Part shown: positions 18,247 through 26,956 of the stretch, in pieces
Position numbering within the stretch: the first letter of the stretch is position 1
Layout of the letters: the number at the start of each line of letters is the position of its first letter
DNA from: Halorhabdus rudnickae
GTDB taxonomy: Archaea; Halobacteriota; Halobacteria; Halobacteriales; Haloarculaceae
Length of the DNA: 64,000 nt
NCBI RefSeq assembly: GCF_900880625.1
Contig: NZ_CAAHFB010000001.1
Span: forward strand, 1,736,001 to 1,800,000
Direction of reading: 5' to 3'
The notes under the pieces: generated by a model
The model's database searches: none
Told to the model about the DNA's origin: nothing
What the model saw: the letters and a program-made list of their open reading frames with translations, nothing else
Made by a program: the position numbers and the translations under genes

Positions 18247-18607
18247 GGAGGGAAGGGAACATGGGATGTAGATATCCCCCTCATATAATAGTCGAGAAGA
18301 CACTATTAAGAATCCACCAGATATTGATGACGAGCATGGACGACCACATGACTTCAAATACGATCCTGATGACGACACAACACTTGTTTAATCGATATAT
18401 GAAAATATAGAGTACGGCTTGATGATCATCCCCCAGTACAACCCCGGCTGGGGGAAACCTTCGCACTCGCGACTGCGAGAGTAGTCGAGGGCACGCTCGG
18501 TTAGTGGGGACGACGATTACGACGACGTCACCGACGGTCGATCGAGCGGTTTCGCGACGGGGCGGCCTGAGCGGTCACCGAGTCCAGAGTTCGTCCGGAT
18601 CGCTCCG
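18247..18607. other. End of second AT-rich island and return to GC-rich DNA
   Basis: Contains the orphan open segment 18265-18393 described with the previous entry, then a hairpin (CCCCCAG at 18430-18436 pairing with CTGGGGG at 18448-18454) without a T-run. After about 18430 composition returns to GC-rich. No gene is seen. Confidence 0.4.
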
Positions 18608-18651
18608 CCGGCAAGCAAACATCTATTCCGATCTGGCCGTAACTGTGAGTC

Positions 18652-19698
18652 ATGTCGAGTGCCATCCTGCTGTTGAATTTCGGCGAACCGGCCACCCCCG
18701 AACGCGAGGCCGTCGTCTCGTATCTCGAGCGCATCTTCTTCAACAACCGCGAGATCGAGGGCGATACGACGGAAGCCGAGGCCCGCGAACGGTCGCGCGA
18801 ACTCGCCGAGCGCCGGGCCGGGCCGCTGATCGAGGAGTACGAAGAGATCGGCGGCTCGCCCCTGAACGGCCAGGCTCGTGAGCAGGCCGACGCACTGCAA
18901 GAACGACTCCAAGAGCGCGGTCGCGACGTCGAGACGTACATCGGGATGCAGTTCACCGAGCCGTTTATCGAGGACGCACTGGACGCTGCGATCGAGGACG
19001 GCCACGAGCAGATCATCGGCCTGCCGATCTACCCACTCTGTGGCCCCTCGACGACCGTCGACGCACTGGAAGAACTCCGCAAGGCCGCCGACGAACGTGA
19101 GTTCGACGCACTCCAGGAAATCTCGGGCTGGCACCGCCACCCCGATTACCCCCGCCTGCGGGCTGACGCGATCGAAGCCTACGCCGAGGAGCGTGGTGTC
19201 GATCTGACAGACCCCGAGACGACCCTCGTGTTTTCAGCCCACGGCACACCCCAGTACTACCTCACGGAGGAAGGGAGCCGCTATGACACCTACGTCACCG
19301 AGTACGTCGAGACGGTGGCTGGATTGCTCGATGTCGATTCGTACGAACTGGGCTACCAGAACCACGAGAACCGGGATATCCCCTGGACGGAACCCGAGAT
19401 CGAGGACGTCATCGAGACCGTCGACGCCGAACGCGTCGTCGTCGAGCCGATCAGCTTCATGCACGAACAGAGCGAGACCCTCTCGGAACTCGATGTCGAA
19501 CTCGCGGAGGAAGCCAACGCGGCAGGCTTAGAGTTCCACCGTGTGCCGATACCCCACGACGATGATCGTTTCGTCGGCGTGCTCGAGGATCTTGTCGAAC
19601 CCTTCCTCGCTGACTTCGACCCCGCAGTCTACCAGTTCCGGCAGTGTCAGTGTCGGGACGAGCCGGGAACGATGTGTCTGAACGCGCCGATTGAGTGA
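18652..19698 (+). CDS. hemH: Ferrochelatase
   Basis: Inserts ferrous iron into a porphyrin to make haem. 348 aa. Typical start (AILLLNFGEPATPEREAVVS), the conserved SAHGTPQYY (about residues 199-207, with the catalytic His) and the later Glu in EPISFMHEQSETLSELD. The C-terminus carries three closely spaced Cys (FRQCQCRDEPGTMCLN) that could bind an iron-sulphur cluster, as in some ferrochelatases. The 5' 130 bp are duplicated at 17241-17400. hemE lies nearby on the other strand; hemG, often next to them in haloarchaea, is not in the interval. Confidence 0.92.
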   Translation: MSSAILLLNFGEPATPEREAVVSYLERIFFNNREIEGDTTEAEARERSRELAERRAGPLIEEYEEIGGSPLNGQAREQADALQERLQERGRDVETYIGMQFTEPFIEDALDAAIEDGHEQIIGLPIYPLCGPSTTVDALEELRKAADEREFDALQEISGWHRHPDYPRLRADAIEAYAEERGVDLTDPETTLVFSAHGTPQYYLTEEGSRYDTYVTEYVETVAGLLDVDSYELGYQNHENRDIPWTEPEIEDVIETVDAERVVVEPISFMHEQSETLSELDVELAEEANAAGLEFHRVPIPHDDDRFVGVLEDLVEPFLADFDPAVYQFRQCQCRDEPGTMCLNAPIE

Positions 19699-19738
19699 CA
19701 GCGGTTATACCAATGGAGACGAACGATCTACGTGACCG

Positions 19739-20062
19739 ATGGCCCGCACAGTCGAAATTACGGGGCGGCTGATTGTACTCTCCCTCTATGCGGTCACGAT
19801 TCTCGGGTTCCTTGTGTTCGTCGGGGCCATACTATACCCGTTCGACGGTCCTGCGAACCTCGGGCTGGCAGTGCTGTTTGTCGGGGTCGCCGTTGCGATG
19901 GTAGTCCATCTCTGGCGGATAAAGACCGGCCGGGACACAGTTGAGTTTCCCCCGCCCGGCAACGTCCACCACCGACCGCTCTCGCCCGGATGGATGGCCA
20001 AAGAACGGTGGCTGAAAGCGGTCAACCAGCTTCCCGAAAACGACGATGACGACAAAGCCTGA
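19739..20062 (+). CDS. Small membrane protein (unknown)
   Basis: 107 aa. Two hydrophobic segments (about residues 9-34, LIVLSLYAVTILGFLVFVGA, and 42-60, LGLAVLFVGVAVAMVVHLW), then a cytosolic Pro-rich tail (EFPPPGNVHHRPLSPG). It follows hemH by 40 bp on the same strand and converges on hemE. No family recognised; the position suggests only association with the haem genes. Confidence 0.65.
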   Translation: MARTVEITGRLIVLSLYAVTILGFLVFVGAILYPFDGPANLGLAVLFVGVAVAMVVHLWRIKTGRDTVEFPPPGNVHHRPLSPGWMAKERWLKAVNQLPENDDDDKA

Positions 20063-20079
20063 GCGGTTGATGAAACTGC

Positions 20080-21087
20080 TCAGCGCTCGATGGACTTCGC
20101 CGTCTCGACGAATGCCTCAACGGCTGCGACGGGCGTATCTTTGTTGACACCGTGGCCCAAGTTAAGAATATGTCCCCGGGGTCCGGCCTGTTCGATCACT
20201 TCACGCGTGCGTTCGCGGACTATTTCTGGATCGGCAAAGAGGACCGAGGGATCGAGGTTCCCCTGGACGGGTCGGTCACCCAGTTGGTCGCGAGCCGCGC
20301 CCATCTCGACAGTCCAGTCTAAGCTGACCACGTCCGCCCCCGTCGCCGCAAGTTGATCGAGTCGACCGCCCATGTTCCGGACGAAAACGATCGTCGGCGC
20401 GTCGACGTCGGCCAGAATCTCTCGGTGGAGTGGCTGGATGAACTCCCGGTAGTCCGCTGGGGGCAAGACTCCGGCGTAGGTATCGAACAGTTGGACGACG
20501 TCCGCACCGTGATCGACCTGGTACTGGAGGAACTCGCGAACAGCGTCGGCGAACGTTCCGAGCAAATCACGGAACGCTTCGGGGTGGCGAGCCTTGAACT
20601 GGCGGGCGGGGTAGTGGTTCCGGGTGGGATGGCCGGCGATAGCATAGGAGGCAAGCGTGAACGGGCCACCGGCAAAGCCGATGAGGCCGGTCTCATCGCC
20701 GACCCGGGCGTCGAGTCGATCGAGCAGGTCGCCGACGTAATCGAGTGACTCCTCGATGTCGTCGTAGGTGTCCGGGACGTCCGCCGGGTCGGAAACAGGC
20801 TCGTCGATGACTGGGCCCTTCCCGGACTCGATGTGGTACGCAAAGCCGAGCGGTTCGAGGATCGTCAGGATGTCCGAGAACATCACCAGCCCGTCGGGAC
20901 GATAGCGATCCCAGGGGAGGAGCGTGATTTCGGCGGCCACCTCGGGAGTCGTGACGGCTTCGAGAAAGTCGTACTCCTCCCGAAGGCGCCGATACTCCGG
21001 GAGATGCCGTCCCGCCTGGCGCATCAGCCACACCGGCGGCCGTTCGGTACGCTCACCGCGGGCGGCCCGTGCGAGTAGATCGCTCAT
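20080..21087 (-). CDS. hemE: Uroporphyrinogen decarboxylase
   Basis: Decarboxylates uroporphyrinogen III to coproporphyrinogen III. The start at the ATG giving MSDLLARAARGERTERPPVW makes 335 aa, the family norm; the frame is open further upstream but that part has no homology. The signature PVWLMRQAGRHLPEYRRLRE (about residues 18-37) holds the substrate-binding Arg residues, and the second signature is visible as GFAGGPFTLASYAIAG. Convergent with the hemH unit. Neighbouring hemH indicates a classical or coproporphyrin-type haem route. Confidence 0.94.
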   Translation of the reverse strand: MSDLLARAARGERTERPPVWLMRQAGRHLPEYRRLREEYDFLEAVTTPEVAAEITLLPWDRYRPDGLVMFSDILTILEPLGFAYHIESGKGPVIDEPVSDPADVPDTYDDIEESLDYVGDLLDRLDARVGDETGLIGFAGGPFTLASYAIAGHPTRNHYPARQFKARHPEAFRDLLGTFADAVREFLQYQVDHGADVVQLFDTYAGVLPPADYREFIQPLHREILADVDAPTIVFVRNMGGRLDQLAATGADVVSLDWTVEMGAARDQLGDRPVQGNLDPSVLFADPEIVRERTREVIEQAGPRGHILNLGHGVNKDTPVAAVEAFVETAKSIER

Positions 21088-21218
21088 CGCCGGGGATTGT
21101 ACTCGAACGTGGTTAAGGAATTCCCATATAGATCGCCGACGGGGGCCGATCTCTACCTGAAAAACGCAAATGGCATGGGATGACAAAACATATCACAGTT
21201 CGTGGTGTATATTAGAAC

Positions 21219-21602
21219 ATGGGTCGCTACGATGTCGAAGTGGACACAGCACGGAATCGAATGACACTCACGCTGGAGGGGCAACTGGACAAGAGCCAAA
21301 TCGAAGCCATCATCGACGAGATGGCTGAAGGAGCGAAGCAACTCGATGAAGGCTGGGGCCTCATCAATGATATTTCCGAATTCAAGCCGGCGGCAGACGA
21401 CGACGAAGCGGACCTGAAAGAAGGAGCGGTACAGGCAGGCCGACTCGGTATGGATACTGTCGTCCGCGTCACCGGCGAGTCGGTCACGGCCGAATTTCAG
21501 TGGGAACGGATCGGTGAAGAAGCGTCGTCCGAGGAGGGATACGATGTCTTCGTGACCGAATCAGTCGAAGACGCCACGGCGATGCTCGACGAACGTCAGT
21601 GA
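21219..21602 (+). CDS. SpoIIAA/STAS-like small protein
   Basis: 127 aa, soluble and acidic. The alternating pattern (MTLTLEGQLDKSQIEAIIDE ... GWGLINDISEFKPA ... GMDTVVRVTGESVTAEFQWE) fits a SpoIIAA-like or STAS alpha/beta fold, a family often used as a signalling or lipid-binding module. No catalytic residues can be named. Divergent from hemE, with an ACATATC TATA-like stretch about 25-30 bp upstream. Fold assignment is inference. Confidence 0.55.
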   Translation: MGRYDVEVDTARNRMTLTLEGQLDKSQIEAIIDEMAEGAKQLDEGWGLINDISEFKPAADDDEADLKEGAVQAGRLGMDTVVRVTGESVTAEFQWERIGEEASSEEGYDVFVTESVEDATAMLDERQ

Positions 21603-21754
21603 CCTGGCCGCCTTGGCTCCACAGAGATCCACAACGGACTTTGAGATAATCAACACAGCCGAGAAGCTGTCTCCAATTCGCCGTCGCCTTGAGACACTGT
21701 CGAGGCCAATCGGCAAACGTCACATAGTTAATTCTCGGTGGCGAACCTCCGCTC

Positions 21755-22402
21755 ATGAGTCAGCCGAAAATTCTGCTGTTAGGGCCGCCAGGCGCGGGTA
21801 AAGGGACACAGAGTTCGAACCTCGTCTCCGAGTTCGGCGTCGAGCACGTCACGACGGGCGATGCACTCCGCTCGAACAAGGAAATGGATATCTCGGATCT
21901 CGGCCTGGAATACGACACACCCGGTGAGTACATGGATCGAGGCGAACTCGTCCCCGACGAAGTGGTCAACGCCATCGTCGAGAAAGCCCTGACGAGCGCG
22001 GACGGCTTCGTCCTCGACGGGTATCCACGAAATCTCGACCAGGCCGAAGAACTCGAATCGATGACGGAACTGGACGTGATCGTCTCGCTGTCGGTCTCCG
22101 AAGCCGAACTCGTCGATCGTCTCACCGGTCGTCGAGTCTGTTCGGACTGTGGGGAGAACTACCACGTCGAATTCGATCAGCCCGAGAAAGCGGGCGTCTG
22201 TGACGAGTGTGGCGGCGAGTTGATCCAGCGCGAGGACGACCAAGAGAAAGCGGTCCGCAATCGCCTCGAGGTATTCGCGGAGAACACCGAACCCGTCATC
22301 GACTACTACAGCGATCGGGACGCGTTCGTCGAAATCGATGGCGAACAGTCCCTCGATGACGTCTGGAATGACCTGCAGGCGGCCGTCGAGAGCGCTATCT
22401 GA
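21755..22402 (+). CDS. adk: Adenylate kinase
   Basis: Converts ATP + AMP to 2 ADP in the cytosol. 215 aa. P-loop [10 protein letters not shown] at residues 10-19; NMP-binding segment; [13 protein letters not shown]; and a long LID with a four-cysteine zinc knuckle (CSDCG ... VCDECG, about residues 128-154). This is the long, zinc-containing form also found in Gram-positive bacteria. In haloarchaea adk normally follows the ribosomal/secY cluster closely; here 8.2 kb intervene. Confidence 0.96.
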   Translation: MSQPKILLLGPPGAGKGTQSSNLVSEFGVEHVTTGDALRSNKEMDISDLGLEYDTPGEYMDRGELVPDEVVNAIVEKALTSADGFVLDGYPRNLDQAEELESMTELDVIVSLSVSEAELVDRLTGRRVCSDCGENYHVEFDQPEKAGVCDECGGELIQREDDQEKAVRNRLEVFAENTEPVIDYYSDRDAFVEIDGEQSLDDVWNDLQAAVESAI

Positions 22403-22475
22403 ACGACGGACCAACCGGGGTCGCGTCGTTGGAAAATACAAAGTTGATTTACCTGCGCCCGTTAGAGGGTTTACG

Positions 22476-23354
22476 ATGGCACGGACAGGCGAGAAAATAG
22501 ATCGTCTCGTGGCCGAGGACGCAAGCATGGAGGAGGCCATCGAGACAGTGCTGGCTGCGGCCGAAGAGCAGGGGACTGTCTCGTGGGGCGACGTCAGCGA
22601 CGACCTCTCGAGCGGCCAGTGGGGACGACTGATCGAAACAGGGCTGCTGACCGACGCCGACGGCGACGGGTTCGTCATCAACGATCCCGACGGCGTCCAC
22701 GATGCCCTAGAGGACGCCGACCCCGACGAGGACGACGGTGGCGGCTGGTCGACCTGGGACAAGCTCGCCGGCGTCGGCGCCGTCTCGTTGATCGCCGGCT
22801 ACTCGATCCCCTCGATCAAGACCACCGTCGGCACCGTTCTGGACACTGTCCTCGGGCCGATGGAAGCGATGTTGCCCTTCTACATGGTGATCCTGGTACT
22901 GGCGACACTGACTGGCCTCTGGTCGGCGTTGCTACAGGACAATCTCATGGACATGAGCGGGATGGGTGAACACCAAGAGAAGATGCAGGAACTCCAGGAG
23001 CGCCGCGAACGCGCCAAAGAAGAGGGCAACGAGGAGGAACTCGACCGCATCCAGCAAGAGCAAATGGAGATGATGAGCAACCAGATGGGCATGTTCAAAC
23101 AGCAGTTCCGTCCGATGGTCTGGATCATGCTGTTGACCATCCCGGTGTTCCTGTGGCTGTACTGGCGGACCGGAAGCGGCGATCTCGGTGTCACGGGAGT
23201 CGCGATCGTCATGCCGCTGTTCGGCGAGATCAGCAGCTGGACTGCCGGGACGCTCGGTCCCTGGCCGGCCTGGCTGTTCTGGTACTTCATCTGCTCGCTA
23301 TCGTTCAGCCAGATCGTCCGCAAGGCATTGAACGTCCAGACTTCGCCGACCTGA
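22476..23354 (+). CDS. DUF106 / EMC3-like membrane insertase
   Basis: Archaeal member of the YidC/Oxa1/EMC3 superfamily, which helps insert membrane proteins. The start [20 protein letters not shown] gives 292 aa; an N-terminal cytosolic part of about 95 residues is followed by TM1 ([18 protein letters not shown]), TM2 ([20 protein letters not shown]), a charged coiled coil ([20 protein letters not shown], methionine-rich) and two more TM segments. A homologue lies between adk and cmk in many haloarchaea, near the Sec genes. Confidence 0.85.
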   Translation: MARTGEKIDRLVAEDASMEEAIETVLAAAEEQGTVSWGDVSDDLSSGQWGRLIETGLLTDADGDGFVINDPDGVHDALEDADPDEDDGGGWSTWDKLAGVGAVSLIAGYSIPSIKTTVGTVLDTVLGPMEAMLPFYMVILVLATLTGLWSALLQDNLMDMSGMGEHQEKMQELQERRERAKEEGNEEELDRIQQEQMEMMSNQMGMFKQQFRPMVWIMLLTIPVFLWLYWRTGSGDLGVTGVAIVMPLFGEISSWTAGTLGPWPAWLFWYFICSLSFSQIVRKALNVQTSPT

Positions 23355-23440
23355 TCGGCGAGACTCGGCTAATCGGCCGTACATGGCGGCGTTCTGCCGC
23401 GAGACACACGCCTTTTTACCGCGCCGTTCGCATACCGAGT

Positions 23441-24019
23441 ATGTTGATCACCGTCTCCGGCCCTGCCGGCAGCGGCAAGAGTACGCTGGCGGAGAGTCTC
23501 GCCGACGCCTTGGACTACGAGCACGTCAGCGGCGGCGACATCTTCCGGTCGCTCGCCCAGGAACAGGACATGACGCCCCTCGAACTGAACAAGCAAGCCG
23601 AGGAAGACGAGGCGATCGACCTCGACCTCGACCGTCGCCTGCGGACGATCGCGCGCGACCGCGACGATCTCGTTCTCGAATCACGACTGGCCGGGTGGAT
23701 GGCCGGGAACTATGCGGATCTCAAGCTCTGGCTGGACGCGCCGTTGGACGTCCGGGCCGACCGGATCGCCCAGCGGGAGAACAAACAGATCGAGCAAGCC
23801 AAAACCGAAACCAGAGAGCGCGGCGAAAGCGAGGCCCAGCGCTATGAGGCGTACTACGGCATCGACATCGAGGACCTCTCGATCTACGACCTGGCGATCA
23901 ACACTGCCCGCTGGGCCCCCCAGGGCGTGTTGAGCGTCGTCCTGCACGCCGTCGAGTCCTACGAGCAGAACGGTGACGAAGGCAAAGCCCCCGTCGAGGG
24001 CGTCTCCTACGATTTCTAA
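23441..24019 (+). CDS. cmk: Cytidylate kinase
   Basis: Phosphorylates CMP/dCMP using ATP. The start at [20 protein letters not shown] gives 192 aa, the archaeal norm; the P-loop GPAGSGKST is at residues 7-15. A TATA-like CTTTTTACC at 23412-23420 lies about 25 bp before the ATG, supporting a leaderless transcript from this start. The long upstream extension of the frame lies within the DUF106 gene in another frame. The truB ATG overlaps its stop (TAATG). Confidence 0.94.
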   Translation: MLITVSGPAGSGKSTLAESLADALDYEHVSGGDIFRSLAQEQDMTPLELNKQAEEDEAIDLDLDRRLRTIARDRDDLVLESRLAGWMAGNYADLKLWLDAPLDVRADRIAQRENKQIEQAKTETRERGESEAQRYEAYYGIDIEDLSIYDLAINTARWAPQGVLSVVLHAVESYEQNGDEGKAPVEGVSYDF

Positions 24020-24903
24020 TGGCCCTGCGTGGTCCGCCCGCCGAACGCTCGCCCGCCGAACTCCTTTCGTTTGGAGTGCTCAACCTCGATAAGCCACCTG
24101 GCCCCTCCGCCCACCAGGTCGCGGCCTGGGTGCGTGACTTGGCCGGCGTCGACCGGGCGGCCCACGCCGGGACGCTCGACCCGAAAGTGACTGGGTGTCT
24201 GCCGATGCTGCTCGGCGACGCGACGCGAATGGCGCAGGTCTTCGACGACAGCGAGAAGGAATATGTCGCAGTGCTGGAGGTACACGACCGCGTGAACCAG
24301 CCCGATCTGGAACGGGTCGCAGCGGACTTCGAGGACGAAATCTACCAGAAGCCGCCCAAAAAGAGCGCCGTCGTGCGCCGGCTGCGCGTCCGAGAGATCA
24401 TCGATCTAGCGGTGCTGGAGAGCGAACAGCGCCAAGCCCTGCTCAGGGTACGCTGTGAGAGCGGGACATACATCCGCAAGCTCTGTCACGACATCGGGAT
24501 GGCGCTCGGGACCGGCGCACACATGGGCGACCTCCGACGCGTCGGGACCGGGCCCTTCGACGACCGGGACTTGGCAACGCTCCACGACTTCGCCGACGCA
24601 CTGGCGTGGTACCGCGAGGACGACGACCCCGTAGCACTCGAAGCAGTCGTCCAACCCGCCGAGCGTGCGCTGGTCGACCTGCCGTCGGTGACGATCGCTG
24701 AGAGTGCAGCCAAAGCGGTGGCAGACGGTGCACCGGTGTACGCCCCCGGCGTCATCGATGCCGACGCGTGCCTCGGTCCCGACGCCGAACCGCTGGTGGC
24801 CTGCTACACGCCGAACGGTGCCGTGGTATGTCTCGGTCACCTGATCGGTGATCCCGACGCCGAATCGGGGACTGTCGTGGACCTCGAGCGCGTGTTAGTA
24901 TAG
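24019..24903 (+). CDS. cbf5: tRNA/rRNA pseudouridine synthase, TruB/Cbf5 family
   Basis: Catalytic subunit of H/ACA guide ribonucleoproteins and of tRNA U55 modification in archaea. 294 aa. Conserved GVLNLDKPPGPSAHQV and the catalytic Asp in HAGTLDPKVTGCLP (about residues 52-65), the RCESGTYIRKLCHDIG block, and a C-terminal PUA domain (VYAPGVIDADACLGPDAEPL). It overlaps the cmk stop by 1 bp; cmk-truB linkage is conserved in archaea. Confidence 0.92.
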   Translation: MALRGPPAERSPAELLSFGVLNLDKPPGPSAHQVAAWVRDLAGVDRAAHAGTLDPKVTGCLPMLLGDATRMAQVFDDSEKEYVAVLEVHDRVNQPDLERVAADFEDEIYQKPPKKSAVVRRLRVREIIDLAVLESEQRQALLRVRCESGTYIRKLCHDIGMALGTGAHMGDLRRVGTGPFDDRDLATLHDFADALAWYREDDDPVALEAVVQPAERALVDLPSVTIAESAAKAVADGAPVYAPGVIDADACLGPDAEPLVACYTPNGAVVCLGHLIGDPDAESGTVVDLERVLV

Positions 24904-25088
24904 ACGAAGGCTCATCGACTGGGACGGGGAATAACTATCGTCTGCCGTCCCGCACTTCGCTGCCCTCCAGTCGAAGCTCCATAGCACTGCCAACGATGGA
25001 ATACACCACTGCCGGCCAGTGTCAGCAAGGTTCGACCCTTTCGGCGAAACGAAGGCCTTAACTCTGGCTCCATCGTTGTCCAAATCAC

Positions 25089-25159
25089 GGGACCGTAGGG
25101 TAGCGGTATCCTCGGCGCATGGGGTGCGTCGGACCCGAGTTCGAATCTCGGCGGCCCCA
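25089..25159 (+). tRNA. tRNA-Pro (anticodon GGG)
   Basis: 71-nt cloverleaf. Acceptor 5' strand GGGACCG and 3' strand CGGCCCC with discriminator A; D arm with G18G19 (AGCGGTA); anticodon stem GGCGC/GCGTC around the loop ATGGGGT (anticodon GGG at 25122-25124); T arm CCGAG-TTCGAAT-CTCGG. No intron; CCA is not encoded. One acceptor pair is imperfect (A4 opposite C69). A T-run (CCTTTTTACT, 25168-25177) follows as a likely terminator. Located 185 bp after truB. Confidence 0.92.
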
Positions 25160-25182
25160 CTACACCACCTTTTTACTGCGGA

Positions 25183-25202
25183 GGGGTGCCTATCGGCACC
25201 CC
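25183..25202 (+). terminator. Hairpin downstream of tRNA-Pro
   Basis: Perfect 8-bp stem GGGGTGCC / GGCACCCC with a TATC loop, followed by TTCTT. It could terminate tRNA read-through, or be a relic of an element that inserted next to the tRNA. Confidence 0.45.
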
Positions 25203-25600
25203 TTCTTGCAAAAAGCTGGACCAAAAACATCTGCTCGCGAGCCGACGGTTCGCTCGCAGGGAAACGCCTCACTACGTTCGGCGTATGCGTACTGCCGGAA
25301 TGGGGCAATGATTCGATAAGTCCGATAACGGCAGGCGAGAGCTGGTCGCGGACAAAGCCGCGACATGGAAGCTTGTGCCGTACTGGGCGACAAACTTCCG
25401 CTTCTTGTCATACTCAAAACCGATCACCGAAGTCGAGCGGCTCGGCGTGCGGTCAACGTTGCCCGAAGAAACCTCGTATCGGCGTCTGATTGACTATCTT
25501 GGTGCGTATGCCTTCTGGGACATGCTAAGTGGGTTGCTCGCTCCACAACCGCGCGATTTCGAAGCTGTCGAGGACTTGTCCCAAGATGTCGAGGGTGTGA
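25203..25600. other. Gene-free stretch after the tRNA
   Basis: About 400 bp without a convincing gene. It holds an imperfect inverted repeat (CTGCTCGCGAGCC near 25230 against GGTTCGCTCGCAG) and a GTG-initiated open frame at 25375 that runs into the antisense of the next gene. The first 75 or so codons of that frame (VPYWATNFRFLSYSKPITEV onward) are not obviously noise, but I recognise nothing. tRNA-proximal DNA is a common site for decayed integrated elements. Confidence 0.3.
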
Positions 25601-26956
25601 CTACTCGTTGGGTAGCTCGTCGTCGGCTGCCCGGCGCCGGTAGAGGTATGCCGCGCCGAGTCCAGCGATGCCCGCCGGCAGGGCGTAGCCCGGATCTGGG
25701 AACAAATCAGTTGTCTCAACAGTAAGGTCTTGGTCTGCCCAGGTGTGATGGTGCCCAAGCGTTCCCAGCCGTGTCCGCGATCCCTCACTCGATCCCTCGA
25801 CTCCGCAGTCGAGCGCGTACACGTGGCCGTCGTCGCTCCCGACGAAGACAGTGCCGGCGACTACCGTCGGCGACGACCAAACCGAGTCCCCGGTTTCAAA
25901 GGACCAGTTCTCGGTTCCATCTTCGGCGTCGATCGCGTATACGTGGTTGTCGTCGCCGCTCCCCACGACGACAGTGTCGTCGACTACTGTCGCCGACGAC
26001 GACCAAAATGTCGCTCCTGTTTTGAAAGACCAGTTTTCGGTGCCGTCCTCGATGCTGAGCGCGTACACGTAGCCGTCGTCACTCGCCACGAAGGCGGTGC
26101 CGTCGATCACCGTCGGCGATGACCGGACTTGGCCGGTGTCGAAGTGCCACAGTTCAGTACCGTCATCGGCGTCCAGCGCGTGTACCCCACCGCCCTCACG
26201 GTTGCCCCCAAGGTCGTTCCCGACGACAACAGTACCGTCAACCACCGTCGGTGATGACCGCAGTTTATCTCCGGTTTCGAAGCGCCATTGTTCCGTGCCG
26301 CTTTCGGCGTCAAGCGCATACACGTAGCCGTTACTTCCGACCGGTGTACCGCCACTCGCCACGAAGACAGTGCCGTCAACCACCGTCGGTGATGACTCAA
26401 CCGGGTAGTCCGTTTTGAAGAACCAGTCTTCGGTGCCGGTCTCGGCATCGATCGCGTACAGTCCATTGTAGAGATCACCCACAAAAAGAGTGCCGTCGAC
26501 CACTGTTGGCGACGAGTAAATCGGCTGACCGGTATCAAAGCGCCATAGTCTGGCCCCGTCCGTCGCATTGAGCGCGTACACGCGCTCGTCTCCGAGTTCA
26601 CTCCCAATAAAGACGGTACCGTCGATTACCTGCGGCGACGACCGGACTACGTTCCCGGTTTTGAAGGACCACTCTTCGGTACCGTCCGCCGCATCAAGCG
26701 CGTACACGTGGTTGTCGTCGCTCCCAATGAAGACGGTATCGTCTACTACAGTCGGCGACGAATGGACTTCCCCTCCGGTTTCGAAAGACCAGAGTTCGCC
26801 GCCGTCCGTAGCGGTCACCCCGCCGACCCCCTGTGTGAGGCCCGCCGCGCCGGCGAAGACGCTCCCAGTAATTTTCAGGAGGCCCCGGCGGGTAAACGCG
26901 GGAGGCAGTCGCCGCCGAGGCGGCTCGTCGGCCAGTGTCGTATCCCGGTCAGACAT
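25601..26956 (-). CDS. Tat-exported beta-propeller protein with eight PQQ-like repeats
   Basis: Secreted, membrane-anchored repeat protein. The start is at MSDRDTTLADEPPRRR, 5 bp after a good ribosome-binding site (GAGGTGA); an ATG 8 codons earlier is less likely. Twin-arginine signal FTRRGLLKITGSVFAGAAG (about residues 20-38). Then eight tandem repeats of about 38-45 residues with the pattern W-x-F-x-T-G ... SSPTVVDGTVFVGS ... VYALDA, enough for a closed eight-bladed propeller, and a C-terminal hydrophobic anchor (PAGIAGLGAAYLY) before RRR. PQQ-enzyme catalytic residues are not evident; ligand binding or adhesion is more likely. 451 aa. Confidence 0.85.
   Translation of the reverse strand: MSDRDTTLADEPPRRRLPPAFTRRGLLKITGSVFAGAAGLTQGVGGVTATDGGELWSFETGGEVHSSPTVVDDTVFIGSDDNHVYALDAADGTEEWSFKTGNVVRSSPQVIDGTVFIGSELGDERVYALNATDGARLWRFDTGQPIYSSPTVVDGTLFVGDLYNGLYAIDAETGTEDWFFKTDYPVESSPTVVDGTVFVASGGTPVGSNGYVYALDAESGTEQWRFETGDKLRSSPTVVDGTVVVGNDLGGNREGGGVHALDADDGTELWHFDTGQVRSSPTVIDGTAFVASDDGYVYALSIEDGTENWSFKTGATFWSSSATVVDDTVVVGSGDDNHVYAIDAEDGTENWSFETGDSVWSSPTVVAGTVFVGSDDGHVYALDCGVEGSSEGSRTRLGTLGHHHTWADQDLTVETTDLFPDPGYALPAGIAGLGAAYLYRRRAADDELPNE

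Noticed and set aside
18281-18466. 61-aa hydrophobic minus-strand frame in island 2
   Set aside because: Hydrophobicity follows from AT-rich antisense codons; no start context or promoter, unlike the 54- and 58-aa microproteins.
24912-25160. 82-aa minus-strand frame (MGPPRFELGSDAPHAP...) over the tRNA
   Set aside because: This is the well-known false protein produced by translating the antisense of a tRNA T arm and anticodon arm.
25375-25725. 116-aa frame starting at GTG after the tRNA
   Set aside because: Its second half is antisense to the propeller gene and no family pattern is seen; kept only as a note in the gap entry.
26107-26607. 166-aa alternate frame inside the propeller gene
   Set aside because: Same-strand frame shadow created by the DNA-level repeats of the propeller.
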